A DNA stretch of 64,000 bases from Prochlorococcus marinus XMU1411 (GCF_017696075.1 NZ_JAAORI010000003.1:496001-560000), one strand, 5' to 3'. Positions 46,070-56,925 are shown, counted from the stretch's first letter. Numbers and translations: made by a program. Notes: generated by a model from the sequence alone, not told the origin.

Positions 46070-48642
46070 ACAACAATATTCATAATTTTTCCTTTAACAA
46101 TAATTATTTTTCTTATTTTCTTATCTTGTGTCCATTTTAATATGTTAGGTCTTTTAAGAGTCAATTCTTTAATTTGATCTTCACTCATATCATTATTTAT
46201 ATTTACTTTGTCTCTAACTTTTCCATTAACTTGTATAACTAGTTCATATGAATCTTCCTTTAGTGCCTCGGCATTAAAGGAAGGCCAGTGTTCTAAATGC
46301 ACAGATTTTTTAAATCCTATAAGATGCCATACTTCTTCTGCAATATGAGGTGCAAATGGAGCCAACAAAATACAAAATGTTTTTAAAGCCTCAATTTTTA
46401 AATTATTGTTTACGTCATTTATGGAATTTGATAATGAATTATAAAACTTCATTAGTTCTGAAATCGCAGTATTAAATTGGTTATTTAATATGTCATTTGA
46501 AATTTCTTTTATAGCTATATTCATTGACTTTATTAAACTTTTTTCTTTATCTGGATAGGAATTAGATTTACTATTAATATTAATATCTTTTGCACAATTT
46601 ATATAAAGCTTCCAAATCCTGCTTAAAAATCTAAATTGTCCTTCAACATCTGTATCTCCCCATTCCAAATCTTTTTCTGGTGGTGCTTTAAATAATATAA
46701 ACATTCTTGCTGTATCTGCTCCATATTTTTTTATTACTGATTCAGGGTCTATTCCATTGTATTTAGACTTAGACATCTTCTCGAAAAGAACTTCGAGTTT
46801 AGAATTGTCAATTGGATCTGTAGGATTTGATAAGTCAGAAATATCGGAAGGAGAAACATATTTACCAGTTTTATTGTTTTTATAGGCTGCGGCCTGAACC
46901 ATTCCTTGCGTTAATAGTTTTTTGAAAGGTTCATCAATATCAAATAGTTCATTATCCCGCAATGCTTTAGTGAAAAATCTTGCATATAACAAATGCAATA
47001 TTGCATGCTCTACTCCTCCAACATATTGATCTACAGGCAACCACTTATTAATTTCATTCTTTTCAAATGGCTTAGTTGAACATTTTGAAGATGGGTATCT
47101 TAAAAAATACCAAGATGAACACATGAAAGTGTCCATAGTATCAGTTTCTTTTCTTGCCGCTATTCCACATTTTGGACATGTTGTATTTATCCAATTATTA
47201 TTATCACCTAAAGCATTAATCTTGTTAGCGGAGATTTCTATATCTTTTGGTAATGAAACAGGCAAATCCGATTGGTTTAAAGGAACAGCTCCACATTTTT
47301 TGCAATTAACGATGGGTATCGGACATCCCCAATATCTTTGTCTGGATATTAACCAATCTCTTAAACGATATTGAATCTTATTTTCGGCCCATCCATTATT
47401 TACTCCCTCCTCTGAAATTTTTAATTTAGCAATTGTATTTGCTATTCCATTGTATTTTTTTGAATTAATAAGAAATCCATTTTCCACATAAGCTTCATCA
47501 AGCTCTTGAGTTTGTTCATTTTGATCCTTTATTATTACCTGTCTAATATCAATATTGTTTTTCTTAGCAAATTCAAAATCTCTTTGATCATGAGCAGGCA
47601 CGCCCATAACAGCGCCTGTACCGTATTCATCGAGGACATAACTTGCAACCCAAATAGGAATAGGTTCAGAATTAACTGGATTTATTGCTATTAAGCTAGT
47701 TTTTATTCCAATTTTTTCAAGTTCATTATTTTTATTATTTTTCAAATATTGTTTAAGATTTTCTATATCTTGTATGGTTTCTTGATCAGAAATTTTTTTA
47801 ATTAATGAATGATTAACAGAAATTGCTAAATAAGTAACTCCAAATAAAGTATCAGGCCTTGTTGTAAATACAGTTATTTTTTTTTCTGGATTGGTATTGA
47901 TATTGAAATTAATATTTGTACCAATTGACTTTCCAATCCAATTATCTTGCATTATTTTTACTCTTTCTGGCCAGTTATCTAATTTTTCTAAATCCTTCAA
48001 TAACTCATCCGCATAATTAGTAATTCTTAAAAACCATTGCTTTAATAATTTTTTTTCAACTACTGCCCCAGATCTCCAGGATTTACCCTCTGAATCAACT
48101 TGTTCATTCGCTAGGACTGTATTATCTATAGGATCCCAATTAACTTCTGATTCCTTTTGATATACAAGACCTGCCTTGTATAACTCTAAAAATAGATGTT
48201 GAGTCCAAATATAATAATTTTCATCACATGTTGCAAATTCCCTATCCCAATCAACTGATAGTCCTAAAAGGTTTAATTGTGACTTCATATGAGAAATATT
48301 TTTTTTAGTCCAGACACTTGGACTAATTCCTCTTTCAATCGCTGCATTCTCAGCAGGCAAACCAAAAGCGTCCCAACCCATTGGATGTAAAACAGATTTA
48401 CCCTTAAACCTTTGGAATCGAGCTATTAAGTCTGTAATAACATAATTCCTAACATGTCCCATATGAAGATTACCTGAAGGGTAGGGAAACATTGATAAAG
48501 CATAAAATTTATCGCTATTCTCAGTTAATTGATCGGTTTTGTATAAATTGTTTTCTGTCCATATTGACTGCCATTTTTTTTCTATTTCAGATGGATTATA
48601 TAAATTGGTATTAGACTCATATTGTTTATCGGGAGAAATCAC
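46066..48642 (-). CDS. leuS: Leucyl-tRNA synthetase
   Basis: Class I aminoacyl-tRNA synthetase of 858 aa. The HIGH motif is HMGH (60-63), in [15 protein letters not shown], and the KMSKS motif is in [11 protein letters not shown]. The CP1 editing domain has [16 protein letters not shown] and [15 protein letters not shown], needed for clearing mischarged tRNA. A zinc-binding insert is visible ([17 protein letters not shown]). GTG start. Convergent with pgi by a 4-bp overlap and divergent from dapF (107 bp). Confidence 0.97.
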   Translation of the reverse strand: MISPDKQYESNTNLYNPSEIEKKWQSIWTENNLYKTDQLTENSDKFYALSMFPYPSGNLHMGHVRNYVITDLIARFQRFKGKSVLHPMGWDAFGLPAENAAIERGISPSVWTKKNISHMKSQLNLLGLSVDWDREFATCDENYYIWTQHLFLELYKAGLVYQKESEVNWDPIDNTVLANEQVDSEGKSWRSGAVVEKKLLKQWFLRITNYADELLKDLEKLDNWPERVKIMQDNWIGKSIGTNINFNINTNPEKKITVFTTRPDTLFGVTYLAISVNHSLIKKISDQETIQDIENLKQYLKNNKNNELEKIGIKTSLIAINPVNSEPIPIWVASYVLDEYGTGAVMGVPAHDQRDFEFAKKNNIDIRQVIIKDQNEQTQELDEAYVENGFLINSKKYNGIANTIAKLKISEEGVNNGWAENKIQYRLRDWLISRQRYWGCPIPIVNCKKCGAVPLNQSDLPVSLPKDIEISANKINALGDNNNWINTTCPKCGIAARKETDTMDTFMCSSWYFLRYPSSKCSTKPFEKNEINKWLPVDQYVGGVEHAILHLLYARFFTKALRDNELFDIDEPFKKLLTQGMVQAAAYKNNKTGKYVSPSDISDLSNPTDPIDNSKLEVLFEKMSKSKYNGIDPESVIKKYGADTARMFILFKAPPEKDLEWGDTDVEGQFRFLSRIWKLYINCAKDININSKSNSYPDKEKSLIKSMNIAIKEISNDILNNQFNTAISELMKFYNSLSNSINDVNNNLKIEALKTFCILLAPFAPHIAEEVWHLIGFKKSVHLEHWPSFNAEALKEDSYELVIQVNGKVRDKVNINNDMSEDQIKELTLKRPNILKWTQDKKIRKIIIVKGKIMNIVV

Positions 48643-48749
48643 TTAATTTTTATTTGTTAAATTATTATTTTAATATCCATTGTATAAAATAGAAATAGAT
48701 TGTTAAAAGGAATAATTTATAATTAAAATTTAAAATATATTATCTACAA

Positions 48750-49610
48750 ATGAAAAATATAACTTTTGAAAAATATCAAGGTAACGGAAATGATTTCGTA
48801 ATAATAGATTCTAGAGGAAATGAATTATATAAAAATTACAAGACAAATAAAATATTTGATATAAGAAAAATTTGCAACAGGCAATTTGGTATTGGAGCAG
48901 ATGGTGTGATTTTTATAGAAGAACCTAATGAAGATAATTATGCAAAAATGGTAATTTTTAATTCTGATGGTTCTGAAGCACAAATGTGTGGAAACGGAAT
49001 CAGGTGTTTAGTTGAGTATCTCCACGTAAATGATTCAATAAATAATAAAAATATAGAATATAAAATTGAGACTAAAGCAGGTTTAAAAATTGCTAAATAT
49101 TTAAATGATGAAATTACAGTAAAAATGGGAGTTCCAATATTAGAATGTCAAAATATACCAACAACAATTGAAAAAAAAATAAATTCAATTCCTTCACACG
49201 AATTTATTGAGAAAGATTTTAATAATATGGGTTATGCCGTAGGAATGGGAAATCCTCATTTAATATTCTTTATAAAAGAAATAGAGTCAATTGTTCTTTC
49301 CAGACTTGGTCCTATATTTGAAAAAAATGAATTATTTCCTGAAAAAACTAATGTGCATTTTTGTCAAATTTTAAATAGAGATAATATCAAAGTAAAAGTA
49401 TGGGAAAGGGGTGCAGGACCAACCTTAGCTTGTGGAACAGGTGCCTGTGCTATCCATGTAGCAGCTTATAAATTAGGCCTTTGTAATTCACAAACCATAG
49501 TTACCTTACCAGGAGGTAATCTTAAAATTGATTGGTCAAAAGACGATTGTGAAGTCATGATGACCGGTAATGCTAAAAAGGTTTTCTCAGGATCAATATT
49601 AGTAAATTAA
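48750..49610 (+). CDS. dapF: Diaminopimelate epimerase
   Basis: Interconverts LL- and meso-diaminopimelate for lysine and peptidoglycan. The 286-aa enzyme has KYQGNGNDFVIID (8-20), the first catalytic cysteine C80 in QMCGNGIRC, and the second in TLACGTGAC. ATG start. Its TAA overlaps the ATG of the cysteine desulfurase gene by one base. First of four coupled genes on this strand. Confidence 0.96.
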   Translation: MKNITFEKYQGNGNDFVIIDSRGNELYKNYKTNKIFDIRKICNRQFGIGADGVIFIEEPNEDNYAKMVIFNSDGSEAQMCGNGIRCLVEYLHVNDSINNKNIEYKIETKAGLKIAKYLNDEITVKMGVPILECQNIPTTIEKKINSIPSHEFIEKDFNNMGYAVGMGNPHLIFFIKEIESIVLSRLGPIFEKNELFPEKTNVHFCQILNRDNIKVKVWERGAGPTLACGTGACAIHVAAYKLGLCNSQTIVTLPGGNLKIDWSKDDCEVMMTGNAKKVFSGSILVN

Positions 49611-50782
49611 TGGAAAATAATTTTATCTATTTAGATAATGCATCCACAACTCCATTATCTGAGAATGTTTTAAATATAATTAATTCAACATACAGGGATT
49701 ATTGGCATAACCCTTCATCTAAATATGAGCTAGGGATAAAATGCTCTACATATCTTGAAAAAATTAGATCTAAAATTGGTTATATATTTGAAGCAAATCC
49801 AGAGGATATAATTTTTACATCTGGTTCTTCGGAATCGACAAATATTGTATTTAATAATATTTATGAGAACTTTAATAATGGTAGGGTTGTTATTTCAAAT
49901 GTTGAACATCAAGCAACAACTATTTGTGCTAATAAACTAAGAAAACAAAATTGGGATATTTACGAATGGACGGTAAATAATGATGGAATTTTAAATATTT
50001 CTAATATCGAAAAAATTTTAAATAATGATACTAAGCTTGTATCAATTATTTGGGGACAAAGTGAAATTGGGACAGTACAACCTGTCCAATTTATTGGTTC
50101 CAAATGTGAAGAATTAAATATAATGTTTCATTTAGATGGAACTCAAATATTAAGTAATGGAATATTCAGTTGGAAAGATCTTAAATGTGATTTTTTAAGT
50201 TTATCTGCTCATAAATTTGGAGGTCCAAAAGGGATCGGTATTCTTTTAACAAAAGAAAAGTCTAGAAAAATTTTAAAAAATAATGACATATCACTTACTC
50301 AGGAATTTTCAATTAGACAAGGTACACAAGCTTTGCCATTAATCGCTGGAATGTATGAATCATTAAAGAATATTAAAGGAAAAATAAAATTATATGATTA
50401 CATAACTGAATTTCCTTCTAATAATATTAATAAACTTAAAAATTATTTTTTTCAAAAAATTAAAGATAATAATCATATACAGATTACGGGTAGTATTAAC
50501 CATAGACTTCCCAGTCATATTTCGTTTCTACTATTAAATAAACTATTTGAGCCTATAAGGGCCTATAAGGTTGTTAATTTCATGTCAGAAAATAAAATAG
50601 CCATAAGTAGTGGAAGTGCATGTTCAAGCTCATCTGGGAAACCTAGCTCAACACTTAAAAATATTGGTTTAAAAGATGATGAACTATATTCAAATATTCG
50701 TGTTACTTTAGGTTCAATAAACAATAAGTCAGAAATAGATAAATTTTTAGAACTTATTCAAATATGTATTGACAAATTTTAA
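49610..50782 (+). CDS. Cysteine desulfurase (NifS/IscS family)
   Basis: PLP enzyme that takes sulfur from cysteine for Fe-S clusters or thio-modified tRNA. The 390-aa protein has YLDNASTTPLS (7-17), H100 (VEHQATT), D176 (FHLDGTQ), the Schiff-base K202 (LSAHKFGGPKG), and the persulfide cysteine C338 (SSGSACSSSSG). Coupled by single-base overlaps to dapF and to a DUF1995 gene. No scaffold gene is nearby. Residues 314-320 are encoded over a 10-bp tandem repeat. It is IscS-like in motif order, but a NifS-type name is less specific. Confidence 0.92.
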   Translation: MENNFIYLDNASTTPLSENVLNIINSTYRDYWHNPSSKYELGIKCSTYLEKIRSKIGYIFEANPEDIIFTSGSSESTNIVFNNIYENFNNGRVVISNVEHQATTICANKLRKQNWDIYEWTVNNDGILNISNIEKILNNDTKLVSIIWGQSEIGTVQPVQFIGSKCEELNIMFHLDGTQILSNGIFSWKDLKCDFLSLSAHKFGGPKGIGILLTKEKSRKILKNNDISLTQEFSIRQGTQALPLIAGMYESLKNIKGKIKLYDYITEFPSNNINKLKNYFFQKIKDNNHIQITGSINHRLPSHISFLLLNKLFEPIRAYKVVNFMSENKIAISSGSACSSSSGKPSSTLKNIGLKDDELYSNIRVTLGSINNKSEIDKFLELIQICIDKF

Positions 50783-51408
50783 TGGAATCCAATTACAGAC
50801 TACCTAAAGATTTAAATGAATCTCTTAAGAATATGGAGGATGCAATTATTCCAAGTTTATTAGATTCAAATAAAAGATTTACTATAGAATTTAATTTTGA
50901 AGGATTGAAGTTTAACAGAATTGGAATAACTATCTACAAGATATTGTCCAGAAATAATAATGTATTCATAACATTTGCTGATCAAGGTGCTGTGGCTTTG
51001 GCTCAAAGAGACTATCCAGATATCAAAGATAAAATCTTTACTTTTAAATCATTTAATGAATCAAATAATATAAATAATATTGATAGTGCAATGATATCGA
51101 TACTACCTCAGCCATATGATTTCGATTCATTTGAACCAATGTCTGATAATTATCAAGGCACGCATTATTCATTAAATCCAAAATTTGAAGATGCCAATAT
51201 AGGTATAGGAAGTGTTATTAGAGAGCGACGTAAAAACTTTGTCAAAACATGGAAAAATATTTATTTTCTGCAACCTTTAAATAAAGCTGCTCTTATGCAT
51301 ATTTATCCAAATAACTGGTTACTTTTCAAAGAAGAAAATAAAAGATATTTTTTTAAAAAAGAATTTGAAATTAAACCCGACAATGAATCTATTTTTGTAA
51401 ATTTATAG
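50782..51408 (+). CDS. DUF1995-type protein
   Basis: A 208-aa protein that resembles the DUF1995 family found in cyanobacteria and chloroplasts. Seen are YRLPKDLNESLKNMEDAI near the start, ALAQRDYPDIKDKI in the middle, and SILPQPYDFDSFE and LNPKFEDANIGIGS later. No TM or signal peptide. Function unknown; plant relatives include LPA3, a PSII-assembly factor, but orthology is not shown. Start ATG overlaps the preceding stop by one base. dacB starts 1 bp after its stop. Confidence 0.75.
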   Translation: MESNYRLPKDLNESLKNMEDAIIPSLLDSNKRFTIEFNFEGLKFNRIGITIYKILSRNNNVFITFADQGAVALAQRDYPDIKDKIFTFKSFNESNNINNIDSAMISILPQPYDFDSFEPMSDNYQGTHYSLNPKFEDANIGIGSVIRERRKNFVKTWKNIYFLQPLNKAALMHIYPNNWLLFKEENKRYFFKKEFEIKPDNESIFVNL

Positions 51409-51409
51409 A

Positions 51410-52633
51410 TTGAATGTGATAAAAAAAATATATTCTTTCTTCCTAATTGTTCTTGTATTAGTAACATCTCCTTTCTTAATAAGATATTTACTAGCAAATC
51501 AGAAAATAACTATTTTAAATAATATTTATTTTAATTTCCCAGGAATAATTACTAAAAACAAAATATGTCCTACTTATGATGCTTTATTGAATCAAACACT
51601 TGATGATTCTTTTAGTGTATCAATTATTAATAATAAAGGGGAAATAATAAGTTCCTACAATGAGGATGTTCCAAGGTTGCCAGCATCTAACCAAAAATTA
51701 TTCTCATCAGCTTATGTTTTAAGTAAATATAAATTAAATAATAATTTAAAAACTTCCTTATTTAAAAATAAAAACGATTATTATTTACACGGTCAAGGTG
51801 ATCCAGATCTTAATTATGAACATATAATCGAACTAATTTCAAATGTTAAAGAAAATAAAATTATTAACTTTAATATTGTAGAAATTGATTCAAAATTATA
51901 TTGGCCTAATGGTTGGACAAATACTGATAAACTTTACGAATATGGATCTCCAATTACATCTCTTGCAATAGAAAGTAATCACAATAAATATAATGATATT
52001 TATGCATTAAAAAATTTTATTAAAAATTATTTAAAAAATAAATTTCCAAATTCAGATATATATATAGATTTTTTTGATTCAGAAAAAACTTTTTATTTAA
52101 AAAATATTAAAGAGATAAATAAAATATATTCAACTCCAATTCTTTCATTATTAACTCTAACAAATTCTGAAAGCCATAATTTTACGGCTGAATCTCTCTT
52201 TAAAAATGCCTCAAATACATGGAACGATAATAACTATATAAAATTGAAAAGATGGCTTGAAAACAAAGGCCTCCCAGCAAATAATGCATACTTTGCAGAT
52301 GCTAGTGGATTGTCTCGAAAAAATAAAATTACAACAAGGTTAGTTGTATTGTTTTTAAATAAAATGAGATATTTTCATGATTTCAAAGCTTATCAATCTA
52401 CACTTTCAATTTCGGGAGTGAGAGGAACATTAGCTAAAAGATTTGTAAATAGTGAATTGTCTGGAAAGTTTTTTGGCAAAACTGGGACTCTTTCAAATGT
52501 CTTTGCATTATCTGGATATTTATATAAAAGTGAAAAGCCAATGATTTTAAGCATTATCCAAAATTCTAATAAAATTGATAAAGAAAAAGCTTTTAAATTA
52601 TTACGTGATCTTTATTACTTGAAATCTTGTTAA
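51410..52633 (+). CDS. dacB: D-alanyl-D-alanine carboxypeptidase, PBP4 (DacB) family
   Basis: Periplasmic serine peptidase that trims or splits peptidoglycan peptides. An N-terminal membrane segment (about 7-26) acts as an anchor or signal. Active-site motifs are S93-x-x-K96 (LPASNQKLFSS), the SGL-type motif ADASGLSRKNK, and K357-T-G (FGKTGTLSN). At 407 aa it is shorter than E. coli DacB (477), so part of the insert domain may be reduced. TTG 51410 or GTG 51416 may start it. Coupled to DUF1995; the partner dapF supplies a peptidoglycan amino acid. Confidence 0.88.
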   Translation: MNVIKKIYSFFLIVLVLVTSPFLIRYLLANQKITILNNIYFNFPGIITKNKICPTYDALLNQTLDDSFSVSIINNKGEIISSYNEDVPRLPASNQKLFSSAYVLSKYKLNNNLKTSLFKNKNDYYLHGQGDPDLNYEHIIELISNVKENKIINFNIVEIDSKLYWPNGWTNTDKLYEYGSPITSLAIESNHNKYNDIYALKNFIKNYLKNKFPNSDIYIDFFDSEKTFYLKNIKEINKIYSTPILSLLTLTNSESHNFTAESLFKNASNTWNDNNYIKLKRWLENKGLPANNAYFADASGLSRKNKITTRLVVLFLNKMRYFHDFKAYQSTLSISGVRGTLAKRFVNSELSGKFFGKTGTLSNVFALSGYLYKSEKPMILSIIQNSNKIDKEKAFKLLRDLYYLKSC

Positions 52634-52640
52634 AAAAATA

Positions 52641-53114
52641 TTATTTAAAATATTCTTTTAAATCCCTCTCAACAGAGGGGGGTACCATGTGATTAATTTC
52701 ACCACCAAATTTTGCAACTTCCTTTACTAATGAACTACTAAGAAAACTATAATTTGTATTTGTCGATAAAAATATAGTTTCAATATCATTATTAAGAGAT
52801 TTATTTGTATGAGCAATCTGAAGTTCGTATTCAAAATCACTCATTGCTCTTAATCCTCTAAGAATAAGATTAGCTTTTAGATCATTTGCACAATCAACAG
52901 TTAGACCAGAATAAGAGATAACTTCAATATTAGATAAATGAGAAAGAGAATTTTTTATTTGTATTATTCTTCTTTCAAGATTAAATGTGGGTGTTTTAGA
53001 AGTATTTTCTAAAACAGCAACTACTAGATTGCCAAATATTTTTTCAGCCCTTTCTATTAAATCAAGATGCCCATTTGTTAAAGGGTCAAATGTACCTGGA
53101 TAAAGAATTTTCAT
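52641..53114 (-). CDS. coaD: Phosphopantetheine adenylyltransferase CoaD
   Basis: Penultimate step of coenzyme A synthesis. The 157-aa protein begins [17 protein letters not shown] with H16 in the nucleotidyltransferase TxGH motif, and ends with the conserved [13 protein letters not shown] region. I chose ATG 53114 over TTG 53132, since family members start here. [19 protein letters not shown] in the middle is diagnostic. Convergent with dacB. Confidence 0.95.
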   Translation of the reverse strand: MKILYPGTFDPLTNGHLDLIERAEKIFGNLVVAVLENTSKTPTFNLERRIIQIKNSLSHLSNIEVISYSGLTVDCANDLKANLILRGLRAMSDFEYELQIAHTNKSLNNDIETIFLSTNTNYSFLSSSLVKEVAKFGGEINHMVPPSVERDLKEYFK

Positions 53115-53173
53115 GAATTTATTATGATCCAATAAGAAATTTAGTTAAAATAAGATTATTAGATAAATCAATT

Positions 53174-53662
53174 ATGACATTAAATCTAGAAGCAAAAAAA
53201 ATCTTATTAAGAAAAATACCTCACGGATTATTTATTTGTGGCGTTAGAGACGAGGATAAAAATGAAGTGAATGGATTTACTGCAAGTTGGGTGACTCAAG
53301 GTTCCTTCACCCCACCATTAGTTGTAATGGCTGTTAGAGCAGAGGGTTCTAGTCATGAAATAATAAAGTCAACCAATAAGTTCTCATTAAATGTGCTCAA
53401 AAGTGATCAAAAGGATCTAGCAGCTGTTTTCTTTAAACCTCAAAAAGCATTAGGAGGTAGATTTGAATCTGTTGAATTTAATTTAGGTGAGCTTGGATTG
53501 CCTATTTTAGTTGATAGTGTTGGTGGAGTTGAATGTAATGTTGTTGGAAGTGTTATGCATGGAGACCATACCGTTTTTGTAGGAGATGTTCAATCTGCTT
53601 ATCTGAATAATGATGTTGACTCACTAAATTTATCTTCAACTGGCTGGAATTATGGAGGTTAA
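53174..53662 (+). CDS. Flavin reductase-like domain protein
   Basis: A 162-aa protein of the flavin reductase/FMN-binding fold (RutF/HpaC group). Seen are GLFICGVRD, the FMN-contacting VNGFTASWVTQGSFTPPLVVMAV (about 33-55), KFSLNVLKSDQ, and HTVFVGDVQSA. No NAD(P)H-specific motif is obvious, and electron partner is unknown. ATG start, divergent from coaD (59 bp) and 9 bp before uvrC, so it may share a transcript with it. Confidence 0.86.
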   Translation: MTLNLEAKKILLRKIPHGLFICGVRDEDKNEVNGFTASWVTQGSFTPPLVVMAVRAEGSSHEIIKSTNKFSLNVLKSDQKDLAAVFFKPQKALGGRFESVEFNLGELGLPILVDSVGGVECNVVGSVMHGDHTVFVGDVQSAYLNNDVDSLNLSSTGWNYGG

Positions 53663-53671
53663 TCATTATAA

Positions 53672-55630
53672 ATGAGTAATTCCTTTATCGAAAAAATAGA
53701 TAACAAATATAATTTAAAAATTGAATATAAATTAATTAATAATAAGGAGTTATTAAAATCAAGATTATCCGAAATTCCAAAGTCATCTGGTTGTTATCTT
53801 TTTAAAGATATTGATAATAACTTACTTTATATCGGTAAATCTAAAAAACTACGCAGTAGAGTAAGTAGTTATTTCAATAATTATTCAGATTTAACTCCCC
53901 GATTAAGTTTGATGGTTCGTCAAATAACTGAAATAGAAATAATAGTTACAGATAGCGAATATGAAGCATTAAATTTAGAGTCAAATTTAATTAAAACAAA
54001 CAAACCATACTTTAATATTCTTTTAAAGGATGATAAGAAATATCCTTATCTTTGTATAACTTGGAGTGAAAAATATCCTCGAATATTTATTACAAGAAGA
54101 AGAAGAAATAGAAATAATTTAGATAGATATTATGGACCTTATGTTGATGTCGGATTACTAAGGAGAACATTATTTACGATAAAAAAAATATTTCCACTTA
54201 GACAAAGACCAAGGCCAGTCTATAAAGATAGAACTTGTTTGAATTATTCAATAGGAAGATGTCCAGGTGTTTGCCAAGAAGTTATATCATCTGACGATTA
54301 TAAAAAAATTATGAAACAAGTATCTATGATATTTCAAGGAAGAAATGATGACTTAGAAATATTTTTACAAAAAAAAATGCTGCAATTTTCAAATGATTTA
54401 GATTATGAGAATGCAGCAAAAATAAGGGACCAAATTTCAGGTTTAAAATTATTAACTGAATCACAAAAAATATCAATACCAGATTCTTCAATTAATAGAG
54501 ATATCTTTGGAATAGTTTCAGAAAAAAAAGTAGCTAGTATACAAATTTTTCAAATGAGATCTGGTAAGCTCATTGGGAGAATTGGCTATAGTCAAAAATT
54601 AAATAATGAAGATGAAAATCTTATTTTACAAAAGATATTAGAAGAGCATTATATGAATGTTGAAGCTGTAGAAATACCATCAGAAATTCTTATTCAATAT
54701 AACCTTCCTAAACAAGCCACCATAGAGGATTGGTTAACGGAGCTAAGAAAAAAGAAAGTAAAAATCTTAATCCCAAAAAGAAATAAAAAACATGAAACTG
54801 TAGAAATGGTTTTAAAAAATGCGAAATTGGAATTAGATAGAATATTAAATGGGATACAAGATAATGAATCATCAATTGAGGATCTTGCCCAAATACTTGA
54901 ATTAAGCGAACAACCTAAAAGAATTGAAGGTTATGATATAAGCCATATTCAAGGTAGTGATCCTGTAGCATCACAAGTTGTTTTTATTGATGGAATTCCT
55001 TCTAAACAGCATTATAGGAAATATAAAATTAAAGATCCAAACGTTTTTGTAGGACATAGTGATGATTTTGCTTCGATATATGAAGTAATACATAGAAGGT
55101 TTAAAAAATGGTCAATATTTAAAAAAAGTGGAGGGGATTTTTCAATATTAAATGATAAAACTAATAGTAAATTAGACAATGAACTTCTATCAGATTGGCC
55201 TGATTTAATAATGATTGATGGAGGAAAAGGACAGTTAAATGCAGCTATTAAAGCATTAAAAGAATTAAATCTTGAGGAAGAAGTAACTATATGTTCATTA
55301 GCCAAAAAAAATGAAGAAATATTTATTCCAGGATTTACTAAATCTCTTGATACTGATGAAAATCAAAAAGGAGTTCTTCTATTAAGAAGGGTAAGAGATG
55401 AAGCACATAGATTTGCATTATCTTTTCATAGAGACAAAAGATCTAAGAGAATGAATAGATCTCAATTGTCCCAAATCAGTGGATTAGGACCATCAAGAAT
55501 AAGAGAATTGCTTGAGCATTTTAAATCAATAGACGCGATAAGAATAGCTAGTAAAGATGATTTATCAAAAGTTAAAGGACTTGGAAAAAATTCAGTAAAT
55601 GATATATATGAATATTTTAACGAGTTATAA
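53672..55630 (+). CDS. uvrC: Excinuclease ABC subunit C (UvrC)
   Basis: Endonuclease that incises on both sides of a lesion in nucleotide excision repair. The 652-aa protein has an N-terminal GIY-YIG domain (SGCYLFKDIDNN, LLYIGKSKKLRSRV), a UVR motif (LDYENAAKIRDQI), an RNase-H-like C-terminal nuclease (EGYDISHIQGSDPVAS, LIMIDGGKGQLNAA), and helix-hairpin-helix end motifs (ISGLGPSRIRELLEHF, KGLGKNSVNDIYEYF). ATG start with a GGAGG about 13 bp upstream, within the previous gene. Confidence 0.96.
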   Translation: MSNSFIEKIDNKYNLKIEYKLINNKELLKSRLSEIPKSSGCYLFKDIDNNLLYIGKSKKLRSRVSSYFNNYSDLTPRLSLMVRQITEIEIIVTDSEYEALNLESNLIKTNKPYFNILLKDDKKYPYLCITWSEKYPRIFITRRRRNRNNLDRYYGPYVDVGLLRRTLFTIKKIFPLRQRPRPVYKDRTCLNYSIGRCPGVCQEVISSDDYKKIMKQVSMIFQGRNDDLEIFLQKKMLQFSNDLDYENAAKIRDQISGLKLLTESQKISIPDSSINRDIFGIVSEKKVASIQIFQMRSGKLIGRIGYSQKLNNEDENLILQKILEEHYMNVEAVEIPSEILIQYNLPKQATIEDWLTELRKKKVKILIPKRNKKHETVEMVLKNAKLELDRILNGIQDNESSIEDLAQILELSEQPKRIEGYDISHIQGSDPVASQVVFIDGIPSKQHYRKYKIKDPNVFVGHSDDFASIYEVIHRRFKKWSIFKKSGGDFSILNDKTNSKLDNELLSDWPDLIMIDGGKGQLNAAIKALKELNLEEEVTICSLAKKNEEIFIPGFTKSLDTDENQKGVLLLRRVRDEAHRFALSFHRDKRSKRMNRSQLSQISGLGPSRIRELLEHFKSIDAIRIASKDDLSKVKGLGKNSVNDIYEYFNEL

Positions 55631-55718
55631 ATATTAATTAATTTTTGAAAAATAGATTTCTTGATATTGTTAAATTTAACTATATTAAAAATATATATTT
55701 TTAAATTAATCTAGTAAT

Positions 55719-56285
55719 TTGGCAGCTGAAGCATATCTCTGGTTTAAATCACTTCACATTATTGGTGTAATCGTTTGGTTTGCGGGACTTTTTTATTTAG
55801 TAAGACTTTTTATATATCATGAAGAATCTAAAAATATGGATAATGAATTAAAAATTGCCTTTAATAAACAATACACCTTGATGGAAAAAAGGCTGGCGAA
55901 TATAATCACAACACCTGGGATGATATTAGCCTTAAGTATGGCTATTTGCATGGTTATTATGCAACCAAGTTGGTTAAGTGAGAAGTGGTTGCAAATTAAA
56001 ATATCTTTTGTTTTAGCATTAGTAATTTATCATTCTTATTGTTATAAAATAATGTATTCATTACAAAATGGTACTTCAACGATTTCAGCAAAAAACCTTA
56101 GATTATTAAATGAATTGCCTACTTTATTATTATTTATAATTGTACTTTTAGTTATTTTTAAAAATAATTTTCCAACTAGTGTTGCTACATGGAGCGTAGT
56201 TGGACTAATTATTTTCATGTTGGCTTCAATACAATTATATGCAAAGATTAGAAAGAAAAATGAAAATTCATTAAGTAATGAATAG
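55719..56285 (+). CDS. hemJ: Protoporphyrinogen oxidase HemJ
   Basis: Oxidises protoporphyrinogen IX to protoporphyrin IX, for heme and chlorophyll. The 188-aa membrane protein has SLHIIGVIVWFAGLFYLVRL (11-30) with the conserved H13, and ITTPGMILALSMAICM, with the four or so TM helices expected. The start is TTG at 55719. Marine picocyanobacteria use this HemJ form rather than HemG/HemY. Its end overlaps the PHP-domain gene by 8 bp. Confidence 0.94.
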   Translation: MAAEAYLWFKSLHIIGVIVWFAGLFYLVRLFIYHEESKNMDNELKIAFNKQYTLMEKRLANIITTPGMILALSMAICMVIMQPSWLSEKWLQIKISFVLALVIYHSYCYKIMYSLQNGTSTISAKNLRLLNELPTLLLFIIVLLVIFKNNFPTSVATWSVVGLIIFMLASIQLYAKIRKKNENSLSNE

Positions 56286-56925
56286 GGAAGAGTTAGTAAA
56301 ATTAACTTCCAATATTAATAAAAATAGTTGTCCTAAAAATATTAATTTTCACTGTCATACAAAATTTAGTGATGGAAGTCTAGAACCATATGAACTTTTA
56401 GAACAAGCTTATAAAAATAACCTGAAATTTTTATCCATAACCGATCATCATACAATTAAAGCTCATGAATATATAAAAAAAAATAATATACTCAAAAATT
56501 ATCCTAAAGATTCTTTTACATTAATTTCGGGAATAGAAATTAATTGTTTGATTTTAGGATGTTTAGTACATGTAATTGGATTGGGGATAGATATAAAAAG
56601 TAAATACCTAAATCCTTACATCCTTGGAGAGTCTCCAATAGGTAATGATTTAAATATTAAATCAGTTATTAAAGCAATAAATTTAGCTGGTGGTTTATCA
56701 TTTCTTGCACATCCAGCTAGATACAGGATTCCCTTTTATAAATTAATTCCAGAGGCCAAATTACAAGGTATTGATGGAATAGAGGTTTGGTACGATTATG
56801 AACTTAATGAAGTTTGGAATCCTAGTTTATTTGTATGTTCAGAAATAGATAAATTAGCAGATAGATATTCAATGCTAAAAACATGCGGAACAGATAGTCA
56901 TGGACTTTCGCTATTAGGTAGATAA
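56278..56925 (+). CDS. PHP-domain phosphoesterase-like protein
   Basis: A 215-aa single-domain PHP protein. Metal motifs: N24? FHCHTKFSDGS with H25 and H27, SITDHHTIKAHE with D56, H57, H58, and the C-terminal GTDSHG. Relatives hydrolyse phosphate esters such as 3',5'-nucleoside bisphosphates; the true substrate is unclear. ATG start overlapping hemJ by 8 bp. Ends 1 bp before convergent cobN. It is compact compared with the ~280-aa YciV/RnaseAM type. Confidence 0.86.
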   Translation: MNREELVKLTSNINKNSCPKNINFHCHTKFSDGSLEPYELLEQAYKNNLKFLSITDHHTIKAHEYIKKNNILKNYPKDSFTLISGIEINCLILGCLVHVIGLGIDIKSKYLNPYILGESPIGNDLNIKSVIKAINLAGGLSFLAHPARYRIPFYKLIPEAKLQGIDGIEVWYDYELNEVWNPSLFVCSEIDKLADRYSMLKTCGTDSHGLSLLGR

